A stretch of 64,000 bases of DNA. Origin: Candidatus Defluviilinea proxima (lineage in GTDB: Bacteria; Chloroflexota; Anaerolineae; Anaerolineales; Villigracilaceae). Shown one piece after another: positions 32,317-40,623 of this stretch; position 1 is the first letter of the stretch; the number at the start of each line of letters is the position of its first letter. Location of the stretch: the NCBI GenBank assembly GCA_016721115.1, contig JADKIW010000001.1, forward strand, positions 449,501 through 513,500, given 5' to 3'. The notes under the pieces were generated by a model. That model saw nothing but the letters and a program-made list of their open reading frames with translations. It ran no database searches and was not told the origin of the DNA. The position numbers and the translations under genes are program-made.

Positions 32317-33085
32317 GTAACGCTCTCTTCACTAATTCAGGTAATATGGTGGCGACATCGTCCATAATGACGACATCAGCTCTTACATTAATATACGTGG
32401 GCGAGTTATTGATAACGATCAGGTGTGCGCCACGGTCAACAGCCTGCATGGGCAGGCCAGCCACAGGCAAAACCTCCAATGATGAACCAGCAACAACCAT
32501 AAGGTCACATTGACGCGCCGCACTTTGTGCTTCGAACCATGCGGTTTGCGGCAATTGTTCCCCAAACAATATCACATCCGGTTTCAAAATTCCATTGCAA
32601 TTCGGGCATACCGGTATGGTCCCATGATCGATAAAGGGTTGAATACAAATTTGTGACTCAAATCGTTTATAACAACTCGTGCATGAACTTGTTTTCAATG
32701 TACCGTGCATCTCGATCACATGTTTCGACCCTGCCTTCTGATGCAGGAAGTCTATGTTCTGCGTAACAATGGTTTGAGGAAAACCAGCCTTCTCTAATTC
32801 AGAGAAGGCAAAATGTGCGGCGTTGGGTTGTGCATTAAAGATCCGTCCCGCCAATGGGCGGAACCAGAGAAAAAATCTTTCGGGATGTGTGCGGAACGTA
32901 CTGAGGGAAGCCACCTCCATCGGTTCATCACGGGACCACAAGCCTGTCCCTTCTGAACGGAAGTCTGGTATGCCTGATGGAGTGGAAATACCTGCCCCGG
33001 TCAACACGACCATACGCTTGGATCTGCGGAACAACTCTGCCGCATCTTCAAGCGCATTCTGTCTTGCTTCAGACGAGGAGGTCAT
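32309..33085 (-). CDS. Sir2-family NAD-dependent protein deacylase
   Basis: 258 residues. NAD-binding GAGISTPSGIPDFRS, TQNIDFLHQKAG with catalytic His in VIEMHGTL, zinc cysteines CTSCYKRF and CPNCNG, and VAGSSLEVLPVAGLP are the sirtuin class III/U features. Removes acyl groups from lysine using NAD. The start overlaps the receiver-ATPase stop (ATGA) and the end overlaps the histidine kinase, so it belongs to a signalling operon. Which acyl group it prefers is open. Confidence 0.95.
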   Translation of the reverse strand: MTSSSEARQNALEDAAELFRRSKRMVVLTGAGISTPSGIPDFRSEGTGLWSRDEPMEVASLSTFRTHPERFFLWFRPLAGRIFNAQPNAAHFAFSELEKAGFPQTIVTQNIDFLHQKAGSKHVIEMHGTLKTSSCTSCYKRFESQICIQPFIDHGTIPVCPNCNGILKPDVILFGEQLPQTAWFEAQSAARQCDLMVVAGSSLEVLPVAGLPMQAVDRGAHLIVINNSPTYINVRADVVIMDDVATILPELVKRALHG

Positions 33086-34248
33086 CGAGGCAATGCTTCG
33101 CGCTCCGATACAAAATCAACAAGCTTGCCGATCTGGCGCGCCGTCAGGCTTTCGGGCTGACACAGGATCGCAGGGGTTTGCATACGTGCGGCTTGCACAA
33201 AAAGTTCCGGCGCAGGGGTCAACGTGCCCACGATCTCATGATCGAGTTTGCTTTGCACCTGGCTGGAAGGAAGTTGCGTATCCGAACGGACACGATTGTT
33301 CAACACCACATTGACATTCCGCTTATTGACCCCCAATAAAACAATATCTTCGATCAACGCCTTTGTATGGATGATCGTATTTGGAACACCTTCAAGCATA
33401 ATCAACACTTCATTGCACAACGGAAGGATCTTTGTAGCGAAGGGTTGAATGCCCATACCAAGATCCAGAATTGTAAAGCGGGCAAGCCCAGCAAGTCTGG
33501 AAACCAACATTTCGTAATTTGAGATCTGGCTGACTAAATGCATATCCCGCGGACGGTCGGAGGAAACCAAGACCTTTAATCCTGAGGGATGATGCGTCAG
33601 TGCTTCACGCGTACGGTCAATTGTCAATTCACTGGCCTTTGAAAGGCTCAATAAATCGACCAACCCCTTGGTAGGCGTAAGACCCAACTCCAGTGCCAAA
33701 GCGCCCTGGCCGGGAAGCATCTCAGCCACGATCACTTCACTGCGAGTCTTGTTGAGCAGACCGGCCGCCAGGTTCGCCGCCATGGCAGTGGTCCCCAAAC
33801 CACCACGGGCGCTCAACACTGCAATCACATATCCCTGATTGGCCACAGGCGTGGCCGCGGCCTTTTCTTTCTTATCACCGGCGCGAGCCAACAATGTCTT
33901 TACACGTGCCTGTAATTCAGAGGGATGTGTCGGTTTGGTCAGATAATCGTTTACGCCCACTTCAAAGCCAATCACTTTATCATCAAGCTGTGATTTGGCG
34001 GTAAACATCATGATCGGTGTTTCAGAAGTAGCGGGATTCTGGCGCAGGCGACGCGTTACTTCGTAGCCGTCCATATCGGGCATCATTACATCGAGTAGGA
34101 TCAGGTCCGGGTCTTCTTCGAACGCCTTATCCAACCCCTGCTGGCCGTTGGTAGCCGCACTGATCTGATAGCCCTGACGTTGAAGCATCAGGCCCACCAA
34201 ACGAAGGGTATCAAGGTCGTCGTCTACAATGAGGATCTTATCAGCCAT
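33082..34248 (-). CDS. Receiver domain fused to CpaE/MinD-like P-loop ATPase
   Basis: 388 residues. N-terminal receiver (1-122) with phospho-acceptor LLDVMMPD (Asp53), acid pair DDD at 9-11 and Lys near 104; then an acidic/Ala linker and an ATPase domain with deviant P-loop SARGGLGTTAMAANLA (about 146-161), as in CpaE, where the GTT replaces GKT. CpaE proteins place pilus assembly at a pole in Tad systems, but no Tad genes are here. Here a positioning or scaffold function under control of the adjacent kinase is plausible. AAGGA lies 9 nt before the ATG. Confidence 0.9.
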   Translation of the reverse strand: MADKILIVDDDLDTLRLVGLMLQRQGYQISAATNGQQGLDKAFEEDPDLILLDVMMPDMDGYEVTRRLRQNPATSETPIMMFTAKSQLDDKVIGFEVGVNDYLTKPTHPSELQARVKTLLARAGDKKEKAAATPVANQGYVIAVLSARGGLGTTAMAANLAAGLLNKTRSEVIVAEMLPGQGALALELGLTPTKGLVDLLSLSKASELTIDRTREALTHHPSGLKVLVSSDRPRDMHLVSQISNYEMLVSRLAGLARFTILDLGMGIQPFATKILPLCNEVLIMLEGVPNTIIHTKALIEDIVLLGVNKRNVNVVLNNRVRSDTQLPSSQVQSKLDHEIVGTLTPAPELFVQAARMQTPAILCQPESLTARQIGKLVDFVSEREALPR

Positions 34249-34318
34249 ATTAGGTATTCCTTGTAAAAGTCTTTCAACAGTCTAGCATAAAGCCGTCCCA
34301 AGGGCAAGATAAAGTGCA

Positions 34319-34346
34319 TTGCAACACGCTATTATGATGCTATAAT
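34319..34346 (+). promoter_or_regulatory. ssrA promoter
   Basis: TTGCAA (34319-34324), 16-nt spacer and TATAAT (34341-34346). A start near 34353 would leave about 40 nt to be trimmed from the tmRNA precursor. Confidence 0.75.
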
Positions 34347-34394
34347 GAAATCGCAAAAAGGGACACACCCATATTTGGGGTGCCTCCCAAGCCT

Positions 34395-34779
34395 GGGGAT
34401 GACAGGCTTCGACGGGAGAGGCTGGTTCCGGAATGCGAGCCGAGAGGCGCCGAACTCGTAAACTCAGCGCAAACAATCAAGTGCCAATCGCACTTCATAC
34501 GCTGCTATGCCCCTCGCCGCCTAGTGTGACGAGAACATAACAGTCGGCCTCCATAGATGAGGCCGCGTCCGCCGGCACCGCTCTCCACCGGGTGACGGAT
34601 CGGGCGAGACAAAGGTGGAGTGCCGCGCATCACGCCGCTACGTGCGCGAAAGACTAGCGGCTGATCGCAGAGAGTTCTTGTCGGACGAGACCTCTGCGAC
34701 GACTAACCTCGACCGACTACGCTCGTAGATTTCCGAGGGTCGAATCTTTCGGACCCGGGTTCAATTCCCGGCATCTCCA
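34395..34779 (+). ncRNA. ssrA: tmRNA (transfer-messenger RNA)
   Basis: Acts with SmpB to rescue stalled ribosomes and tag the nascent protein for proteolysis. The 5' end GGGGATGACAGGCTTCGACG and the 3' end GGTTCAATTCCCGGCATCTCC are the tmRNA hallmarks; GGGGATG pairs with CATCTCC as the acceptor stem. CCA is not fully encoded. Between lie the tag region and pseudoknots. The tag frame that ends at the TAG at 34522-34524 closes with the residues MPLAA, the usual LAA ending, and includes KQSSANRTSYAAM upstream. The exact resume codon is uncertain (expected near 34468). The length of 385 nt is normal. Confidence 0.95.
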
Positions 34780-34781
34780 CT

Positions 34782-34810
34782 AACGTACTGCCACAAGGCA
34801 GTACGTTTTG
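34782..34810 (+). terminator. tmRNA terminator
   Basis: Arms AACGTACTGCC and GGCAGTACGTT around ACAA, followed by TTGC. The T run is weak. Confidence 0.6.
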
Positions 34811-34825
34811 CTAATAGGAATCGAT

Positions 34826-35569
34826 ATGAAAAAACATCTTCTCATTGGACTTCTCCTCCTGATCTCTGCCTGCCAAACAGCTACTCCTACACCTGAGCCT
34901 ACTTTTACCCCAACGGCCACGCTTCTTCCTCCTACGCCCATACCTGCTACAAACACCCCCGAACCGACTCCCACCCTCGAGCCAACCGCAACACCACTCC
35001 CACGTTTCTTCACCACACAATTTGACTCATCCCTCACGGGCTGGGTTATCTTACAGGCGGGCAATAACGCTGTACCCAATGTTGAAACAAAAGATACCAC
35101 CCTCCGCCTCCAAATGGACTCTCCGTACACATGGGCCTATGCGTTATATGGCGCCCAAGATTATGGCAACGTACATGTGGAAACAGAATTCATCAACAGC
35201 GCAAGCAGTCCGGCGTCTATTGGCTTGGTCTGCCGTTACAGCGACAAAAAGGGATGGCTGGAATACAACGTCTCGACAGACGGAACATACCACGCCCTGT
35301 ATGGCCGATGGCTGGATACCGGCATCGCCGATTATCTACCCATCGTAGATGGCACATCCAATGAGATCAAACAAAGCGGCGATGTTCAACAGATCGGCAT
35401 GACCTGTACCGATACAGCCATTCAACTGTACATCAGCGGAACACTCGTCCGCAACGTGGATGTATCCCGTTACGAACTCACCGAAGGCAAAGTAGGCCTC
35501 ACCGCATCATCATTTGAGAACACACCCGTCATCGCTGTGTTCAATTACGTGACCGTCAGCGAGCCATAG
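34826..35569 (+). CDS. Lipoprotein with jelly-roll (concanavalin A-like) domain
   Basis: 247 residues from ATG 34826, after AATAGGA. Lipobox LISAC (Cys16), Thr/Pro-rich spacer to about 55, then a single beta-rich domain (residues 58-247; FFTTQFDSSLTGWVILQ, VHVETEFIN, GLVCRYSDKKGWLEYNVS, LYISGTLVRNVDVSRYELTEGKVGL). It has the strand pattern of laminin-G/DUF1080-like jelly rolls, which bind carbohydrate or protein. Surface-anchored; ligand unknown. Confidence 0.75.
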   Translation: MKKHLLIGLLLLISACQTATPTPEPTFTPTATLLPPTPIPATNTPEPTPTLEPTATPLPRFFTTQFDSSLTGWVILQAGNNAVPNVETKDTTLRLQMDSPYTWAYALYGAQDYGNVHVETEFINSASSPASIGLVCRYSDKKGWLEYNVSTDGTYHALYGRWLDTGIADYLPIVDGTSNEIKQSGDVQQIGMTCTDTAIQLYISGTLVRNVDVSRYELTEGKVGLTASSFENTPVIAVFNYVTVSEP

Positions 35570-35662
35570 ACTTCATTGCTTAGCATAAGATTGATTGAAC
35601 ACAAACATAAGAGTAAAATATCCGGCATAGACTGAGATAGCGCAAATGCATCGGGAGGGTAT

Positions 35663-37345
35663 ATGACACGTATTTTTATATCTTACAGACGGCAGGATAG
35701 TGGCACTTTTACTGGAAGGATCCACGATCAATTAAAAGCTAGTTTTGGGGTAAGTAACGTTTTTCGCGATGTATACAACATTCCCGCCGGGAGTGATTTC
35801 CGGTCTGTATTAAGCAAAGAAGTTGGCAAATGTGACATCTTCCTCGCCATCATCGGCCCCCATTGGGTAAATATCACTGATTCATCAGGCAATCGCCGAT
35901 TAGACGAACCAAACGATTTTGTTCGCATTGAGGTTGAATCGGCATTAAAGAATCCAAAAACTCTTGTTGTCCCAGTTTTAGTAGATAATGCCAGCATGCC
36001 CACAGCGGAGGAATTGCCAGCAAACCTGAAAGAATTGGCTTATCGAAACGCTGTAAAAGTACGGACAGACCCTGATTTTCCACATGACATGGAAGTGCTT
36101 GTCCGCCAATTGAAACATTCGAAACCTCGACCAATCTCGCATGCTCTTTGGCCGGTGCTAGTTGCTATTTTGTTACTCTTTGCAGGATTGGTTTTGTTTC
36201 CGGGCTTTAAAAATGTACTTACAGCCATTCCCGCTATAACAGATAAAGCAACCGCGATTGAACCACTTTTGTTCACGGCGACAGCACAGGCTAAAAACAC
36301 TCTTGAAATCGTAGAGACAGCAACTCCCGCCTCGCTGGTTGAGCATGTTGGGGATGGTGAGATACTAGTGGTAGTTGCACAAATTGAACAGACTGGCTCT
36401 GAAAATAGAGATATAACCCGTACAATAATAAACGATCTGGGTCAGCGCTTTGAAGTTGAACTTCCTATGGCAAATATCCAGAATATCCGTATTCGGGAAT
36501 ACAAGGATGTCATTAAATCCAAGGAAGAAGCATCGCAAATTGCCGAGCAAACCCAGGCAGTCATTTTGATCTGGGGTGATTACGACAACGATGCAGCAAG
36601 AATAACTGTGCAATTGGGATCATTGGCATCCCGTCCCGATCTGCTCATTGACCGCGAAATACTCGACCGTACAGTCACGGTTCGGGTAAAAATGATAGAC
36701 GAGCACGAGGAGACCCTGGCTTACCCGGTTTTGACCATTCTCTCTTTTTTGCACAGTTCTGAGAACAACTTCGTAGAGACGATTCGGTTGTTCATGGCAT
36801 TTGATTTATTGGATGCAGTCAGCCCGGAAATGACCGGGAATACGGTCGCTGCACACGTTCACAAGGCATCACAAGCGTTCCTCTCGGAAAAGGAATATGC
36901 GATAGCGGAGACCGAACAGGCAATCAAATTGGATGCAAATAATCCCTTGCTTTACATGTTCCGCGCGTTGTTGTGTCAGGAAACAGGTGATTTTCTCCAA
37001 AGCAATCTAGATCTGGATTTCGCGTTGCTACGGGCTCCTAAAGGTTGGATCATGCCCTACCATATCAAGGGGGCAGAAAGTTTGATACTGAATGACCCCC
37101 AAAAAGGCATAGAAGCCTATTCAAACATAATCGAAGTAAAACCCAACGATTGGCTTCCCTACAATCAACGAGGTTATTTATACATGCTGGCAGGGCAATA
37201 TGAACTGGCTTTGGGGAATATTGAAAAATCCACCCAAATATATGAACTAGCGCGGCAGGATATCAAAAAATCTATTGAACTGGAACCCGATGCAGAATGG
37301 CCTTACATGTGGGCAACATTGATCGCACTGCGACAGGGCGTGTAA
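35663..37345 (+). CDS. TIR-domain membrane protein with TPR repeats, first part of a frameshifted gene
   Basis: 560 residues, stop at 37343-37345. TIR domain (1-150): RIFISYRRQDSGTFTGRIHDQL, VFRDVYNIPAGSDF, IFLAIIGPHWV and FVRIEVESALKN, with a Glu where TIR NADases have the catalytic one. One membrane segment follows (about 158-178), then an unassigned domain (about 230-390) and TPR-like helices (about 395-560). The reading is broken at about 37340; the continuation is in another frame (37297-37812). Bacterial TIR proteins include NADase effectors in anti-phage systems, but no cyclase or ThsB-like partner is adjacent, so a defence role is only possible. Confidence 0.8.
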   Translation: MTRIFISYRRQDSGTFTGRIHDQLKASFGVSNVFRDVYNIPAGSDFRSVLSKEVGKCDIFLAIIGPHWVNITDSSGNRRLDEPNDFVRIEVESALKNPKTLVVPVLVDNASMPTAEELPANLKELAYRNAVKVRTDPDFPHDMEVLVRQLKHSKPRPISHALWPVLVAILLLFAGLVLFPGFKNVLTAIPAITDKATAIEPLLFTATAQAKNTLEIVETATPASLVEHVGDGEILVVVAQIEQTGSENRDITRTIINDLGQRFEVELPMANIQNIRIREYKDVIKSKEEASQIAEQTQAVILIWGDYDNDAARITVQLGSLASRPDLLIDREILDRTVTVRVKMIDEHEETLAYPVLTILSFLHSSENNFVETIRLFMAFDLLDAVSPEMTGNTVAAHVHKASQAFLSEKEYAIAETEQAIKLDANNPLLYMFRALLCQETGDFLQSNLDLDFALLRAPKGWIMPYHIKGAESLILNDPQKGIEAYSNIIEVKPNDWLPYNQRGYLYMLAGQYELALGNIEKSTQIYELARQDIKKSIELEPDAEWPYMWATLIALRQGV

Positions 37346-37812
37346 ATGACATACCCGCCTTAATGCAGCATATTAGTCAATCCAAACAATCTGATTTCAT
37401 CAAGAATCTGATGACCACAATGTATGGCGAAGAAAAAGCAACGCTGTTAGGGGCATCCATGTCAACAATGGAACAACTTTCCAAGAGACAATTTTTGTAT
37501 GCAATTGGGAACGCAGATGCTGTTCTTACTGCCATGCCAACTTATGCAGAGATGCATTTACTGAAAGGTCTGAGTTATTGCAACCTGGGTGATTACCAAA
37601 ATGCAGAGAGCGCCTATACACAAGGTCTGAAAATCGATCCATCATTTACTGTGCTTCACCTCTTGCGTGCAGAAGTGCGCAGTAAAACGGGAAATTCTAG
37701 TGGGGTAACTGAAGACGAGGAATTTGTGCAAGATAATGACCTGAAAAACTATCTCTCTTCGGCAAAGCTTGGACTATCTCCTTGTAAGCAATTGGTTCCA
37801 CCACCCAAGTAA
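37297..37812 (+). pseudogene. Frameshifted C-terminal part of the TIR-TPR gene
   Basis: In the -1 frame relative to the upstream part, reading continues smoothly (RVNDIPALMQHISQSK...) to 37812. It has TPR helices such as AEMHLLKGLSYCNLGDYQNAESAYTQGLKIDPS, so the intact protein would be about 715 residues. A single missing base near 37338-37342 (GGGCGTG) explains the break. No slippery heptamer was seen, which argues against programmed frameshifting. Confidence 0.75.
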
Positions 37813-37824
37813 ACTTACCAGTGA

Positions 37825-37855
37825 CTGGCTATACAAATTGCCAGCCTGTTTTTTT
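37825..37855 (+). terminator. Terminator after the TIR-TPR gene
   Basis: CTGGC/GCCAG arms with a 10-nt loop, followed by CTGTTTTTTT. The stem is short but the T run is strong. Confidence 0.65.
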
Positions 37856-37956
37856 GATTCGATCACTCCGGCAGGTTAATCCAATCGAATTTCTATATCC
37901 TGTTAACAGTTTTCTTGCATTGGGCAGGTAATATATACCCATTGAAAATTATCATC

Positions 37957-38007
37957 TCGTCATTGCGAGGGTATCAACCTAAAGCAATTTCCAACAGGCG
38001 CAATGAC
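37957..38007. repeat. GTCATTGCGAGG-type intergenic repeat
   Basis: GTCATTGCG (37959-37967) and CGCAATGAC (37999-38007) form outer arms around AAGCAATTTCC. The pattern GTCATTGCGAGG...AAGCAAT...GCAATGAC is a repeat type seen in many bacterial genomes. It sits directly upstream of dnaK where a CIRCE element was looked for and not found. Confidence 0.6.
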
Positions 38008-38026
38008 AAAATGCAAGGAGCACCCT

Positions 38027-39919
38027 ATGGGCAAAATCATTGGTATTGACTTAGGCACGACCAACTCTGTCGTCTCTGTTATGGAAGGCGGCACACCGAC
38101 TGTTATCTCAACTGCAGAGGGTGGCAGACTCTGCCCTTCGGTAGTAGCGTTCAATAAGAACGGGGAACGACTCGTCGGTCAGACAGCGAAGCGACAGGCC
38201 GTTGTCAACTCAGAAAACACAATTTACTCCATCAAGCGCTTCATCGGGCGTCACTTTGAAGAGACGGATGCCGAGCGCAAGATGGTTTCTTATAACGTTG
38301 TACCAGGACCATCCAACGATGTGCGCGTGAAAGTGCCGATCACAAACCGCGAATATTCACCGCAAGAGATCAGCGCGATGGTGTTGGGCAAGTTGAAGGC
38401 GGACGCCGAAGCGTATCTGGGCCAGGCTGTTACACAGGCAGTTATCACTGTCCCTGCATACTTCAACGACAGCCAGAGACAAGCCACAAAGGACGCTGGC
38501 AAGATCGCAGGTCTCGAAGTGATGCGTATCATCAACGAACCGACTGCATCTGCGTTGGCATACGGTCTCGATAAGAAGAAAGATGAAACGATCCTTGTCT
38601 TCGACTTGGGCGGTGGTACGTTTGATGTCTCCGTTCTGGAAGTCGGTGAAGGCGTGATCGAAGTGAAATCCACCAATGGTGATACACACCTTGGCGGCGA
38701 TGACTGGGATCAGAAGATCGTCAATTGGGCCGCAGATGAATTCAAGAAAGATCAGGGCATTGACCTGCGCAATGACCGTCCCGCGCTACAACGTTTGCGT
38801 GAAGCGGCAGAGAAAGCCAAGATCGAGCTCTCGACCGTAATGGAAACCGAGATCAATCTGCCATACATCACTGCCGATGCCAGCGGGCCGAAACACTTAC
38901 AGTTGAAACTGACCCGCTCCAAATTTGAGCAAATGACCGAAGACCTGCTCGAGCGTTGCCGTAAGCCATTTGAGGCCGCACTAAAAGATGCAGGTATGGA
39001 CTCAAGCAAACTCAACGAAGTTGTGTTGGTCGGCGGTTCATCGCGTATGCCGATGGTGCAGGATCTGGTCCGCAAGTTGACCGGCGGCAAGGAACCGAAC
39101 AAAGGCGTAAACCCCGATGAAGTTGTAGCGATCGGCGCCGCTATTCAAGGTGGCGTGTTGGGCGGCGAAGTCAAGGACATTCTGTTGCTCGACGTGACCC
39201 CGCTCTCATTGGGCGTTGAGACGATGGGTAGTGTCATGACCAAGATGATCGAACGCAACACGACCATCCCCGTCCGCAAGACAGAAGTGTATTCCACGGC
39301 CGCGGACAATCAAACTGCGGTAGACATCCACGTTCTACAAGGTGAACGTCCGATGGCCGGTGACAATATGTCGCTTGGACGTTTCCGTCTCGATGGCATC
39401 CCACCGGCGCCACGCGGCATCCCGCAAGTGGAAGTGACATTCGACATCGATGCCAACGGCATCCTGCATGTGACTGCGAAAGACAAAGCAACAGGCAAGG
39501 AACAGAAGGTGACCATCACCGCGTCCACGAACCTGAGCAAGAACGACATTGACCGCATGGTGCAAGAATCCAAAGCCCATGAAGCGGAAGATAAGAAACG
39601 CCGCGAATTGATCGATGCGAAGAATACAGCAGATAGTCTGGTCTATCAAACTGAGAAGGCTTTACGCGACCTTGGTGACAAGGTCCCATCTGCGGAACGT
39701 GGTGAGATCGAAACCAAGATCAACGATGTAAAATCCGCTACACAAAGCGAAGACATCAGCCGCATTCAGAAATCGTCTGAGTCTTTGCAACAAGCCTTCC
39801 ATGCGTTGAGCCAACAGCTCTACGCACAAGGACAACCTCAGCCCGAAGCACAGGGCGGCCCATCCACACCGCCGCCTTCAAACAATGGTGACGTGATCGA
39901 TGGTGAAGTGAGAGAGTAA
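38027..39919 (+). CDS. dnaK: Molecular chaperone DnaK
   Basis: Hsp70 chaperone, 630 residues from ATG 38027 (AAGGAG 6 nt before); an upstream in-frame ATG at 38003 would add eight poor residues. ATPase blocks GKIIGIDLGTTNS, IITVPAYFNDSQRQATKDAG, NEPTASALAYGLD, DLGGGTFDVS and VGGSSRMPMVQ. The linker DILLLDVTPLSLG and substrate domain (PRGIPQVEVTFDIDANGILHVTAKDKATG) are normal, and the C-terminus is Gln/Pro-rich ending DVIDGEVRE. No grpE or dnaJ flanks it, and no HrcA (CIRCE) site is seen. Confidence 0.98.
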   Translation: MGKIIGIDLGTTNSVVSVMEGGTPTVISTAEGGRLCPSVVAFNKNGERLVGQTAKRQAVVNSENTIYSIKRFIGRHFEETDAERKMVSYNVVPGPSNDVRVKVPITNREYSPQEISAMVLGKLKADAEAYLGQAVTQAVITVPAYFNDSQRQATKDAGKIAGLEVMRIINEPTASALAYGLDKKKDETILVFDLGGGTFDVSVLEVGEGVIEVKSTNGDTHLGGDDWDQKIVNWAADEFKKDQGIDLRNDRPALQRLREAAEKAKIELSTVMETEINLPYITADASGPKHLQLKLTRSKFEQMTEDLLERCRKPFEAALKDAGMDSSKLNEVVLVGGSSRMPMVQDLVRKLTGGKEPNKGVNPDEVVAIGAAIQGGVLGGEVKDILLLDVTPLSLGVETMGSVMTKMIERNTTIPVRKTEVYSTAADNQTAVDIHVLQGERPMAGDNMSLGRFRLDGIPPAPRGIPQVEVTFDIDANGILHVTAKDKATGKEQKVTITASTNLSKNDIDRMVQESKAHEAEDKKRRELIDAKNTADSLVYQTEKALRDLGDKVPSAERGEIETKINDVKSATQSEDISRIQKSSESLQQAFHALSQQLYAQGQPQPEAQGGPSTPPPSNNGDVIDGEVRE

Positions 39920-39927
39920 GTAAAGCA

Positions 39928-39956
39928 AAACAGGCGACCAAATGGTCGCCTGTTTT
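39928..39956. terminator. Bidirectional terminator after dnaK
   Basis: 12-bp arms AACAGGCGACCA and TGGTCGCCTGTT with loop AA, followed by TTTTATT; on the other strand TTTTGCTTT follows. It serves dnaK and the converging GGDEF gene. Confidence 0.92.
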
Positions 39957-39969
39957 TTATTGGTAAGAA

Positions 39970-40623
39970 TTATTCTTCTGCCACTACCCACTGATCTCTG
40001 CCGTTATCTTTCGCCTTGTATAACGCTTCGTCTGCACGGCGGAGGAAACTTTCCCAATTTTCCTGACCCACATTGAATTGAGCAACACCGATGCTGATCG
40101 TCACAGACAGCACATTGTTATTCGCTTCGATCTGCATCTCACGGACTTCTCTACATAAACGAGATGCCTGTTCCGCGGCGGCCTTGGCTCTGCTATTCGG
40201 CAATACGATCAAAAATTCCTCTCCCCCGTAACGTCCAATCGTATCTGGTTGACGAATGTGATCGCGCAGTTTTGCGGCCACACTTCGAAGTGCTTCATCA
40301 CCTGTAGTATGACCGTAGGTATCGTTGATCTTTTTGAAGTGGTCAATATCTAAAATGGAAACAGAAAGTGGCGTCCCATAACGATCCGAGCGGATGACCT
40401 CTTCCTGTAATTCCACAATGATCCTGCGGCGATTAGGCAAGAAGGTCAGCGGGTCGGTGTTAGAGACCTCGTCCGCTTGTGCAAGGACGGCCTTCAGCTC
40501 AACACCGCGGATTCTCAACTCTCGCTGTGCTTTCTCGTACTCTGCTTCCAACCTTTGATAATCTGCCAGCAGTTTTTGATACTTATCCTTGAATTCATTA
40601 TTAGCGGGCACCACGCCTCCCAA
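39970..40623 (-). CDS. Diguanylate cyclase (GGDEF) with coiled coil
   Basis: 217 residues. A coiled-coil N-terminus (about 10-50, DKYQKLLADYQRLEAEYEKAQREL) precedes a GGDEF domain with substrate block LDIDHFKKINDTYGH and active site RYGGEEF; the RxxD inhibitory site is not evident. Makes c-di-GMP from GTP; the coiled coil may drive dimerisation. A TTG at 40623 is taken as start; GTG codons just after, near GGGAGG, are alternatives. It overlaps the mutL end by 23 nt and is probably coupled to it. Confidence 0.92.
   Translation of the reverse strand: MGGVVPANNEFKDKYQKLLADYQRLEAEYEKAQRELRIRGVELKAVLAQADEVSNTDPLTFLPNRRRIIVELQEEVIRSDRYGTPLSVSILDIDHFKKINDTYGHTTGDEALRSVAAKLRDHIRQPDTIGRYGGEEFLIVLPNSRAKAAAEQASRLCREVREMQIEANNNVLSVTISIGVAQFNVGQENWESFLRRADEALYKAKDNGRDQWVVAEE

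Noticed and set aside
33082..34248. Tad pilus CpaE
   Set aside because: The domain resembles CpaE, but none of the other Tad genes (cpaB, cpaC, cpaF, tadB, tadC) is present in the window.
37297..37345. Programmed -1 ribosomal frameshift in the TIR-TPR gene
   Set aside because: No slippery heptamer or downstream pseudoknot is apparent; a single missing base explains it better.
34395..37812. A genomic island inserted at the tmRNA gene (ssrA is a common attachment site), holding the lipoprotein and TIR-TPR genes
   Set aside because: No integrase, and no second copy of the tmRNA 3' end was noticed downstream, so there is no attachment-site evidence.
35663..37812. A complete anti-phage system such as Thoeris or CBASS around the TIR gene
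   Set aside because: No cyclase, ThsB-like or other partner lies on either side; neighbours are a lipoprotein, tmRNA and dnaK.
37861..38026. CIRCE/HrcA operator before dnaK
   Set aside because: No TTAGCACTC-N9-GAGTGCTAA-like sequence; the inverted repeat there is of the GTCATTGCGAGG type.
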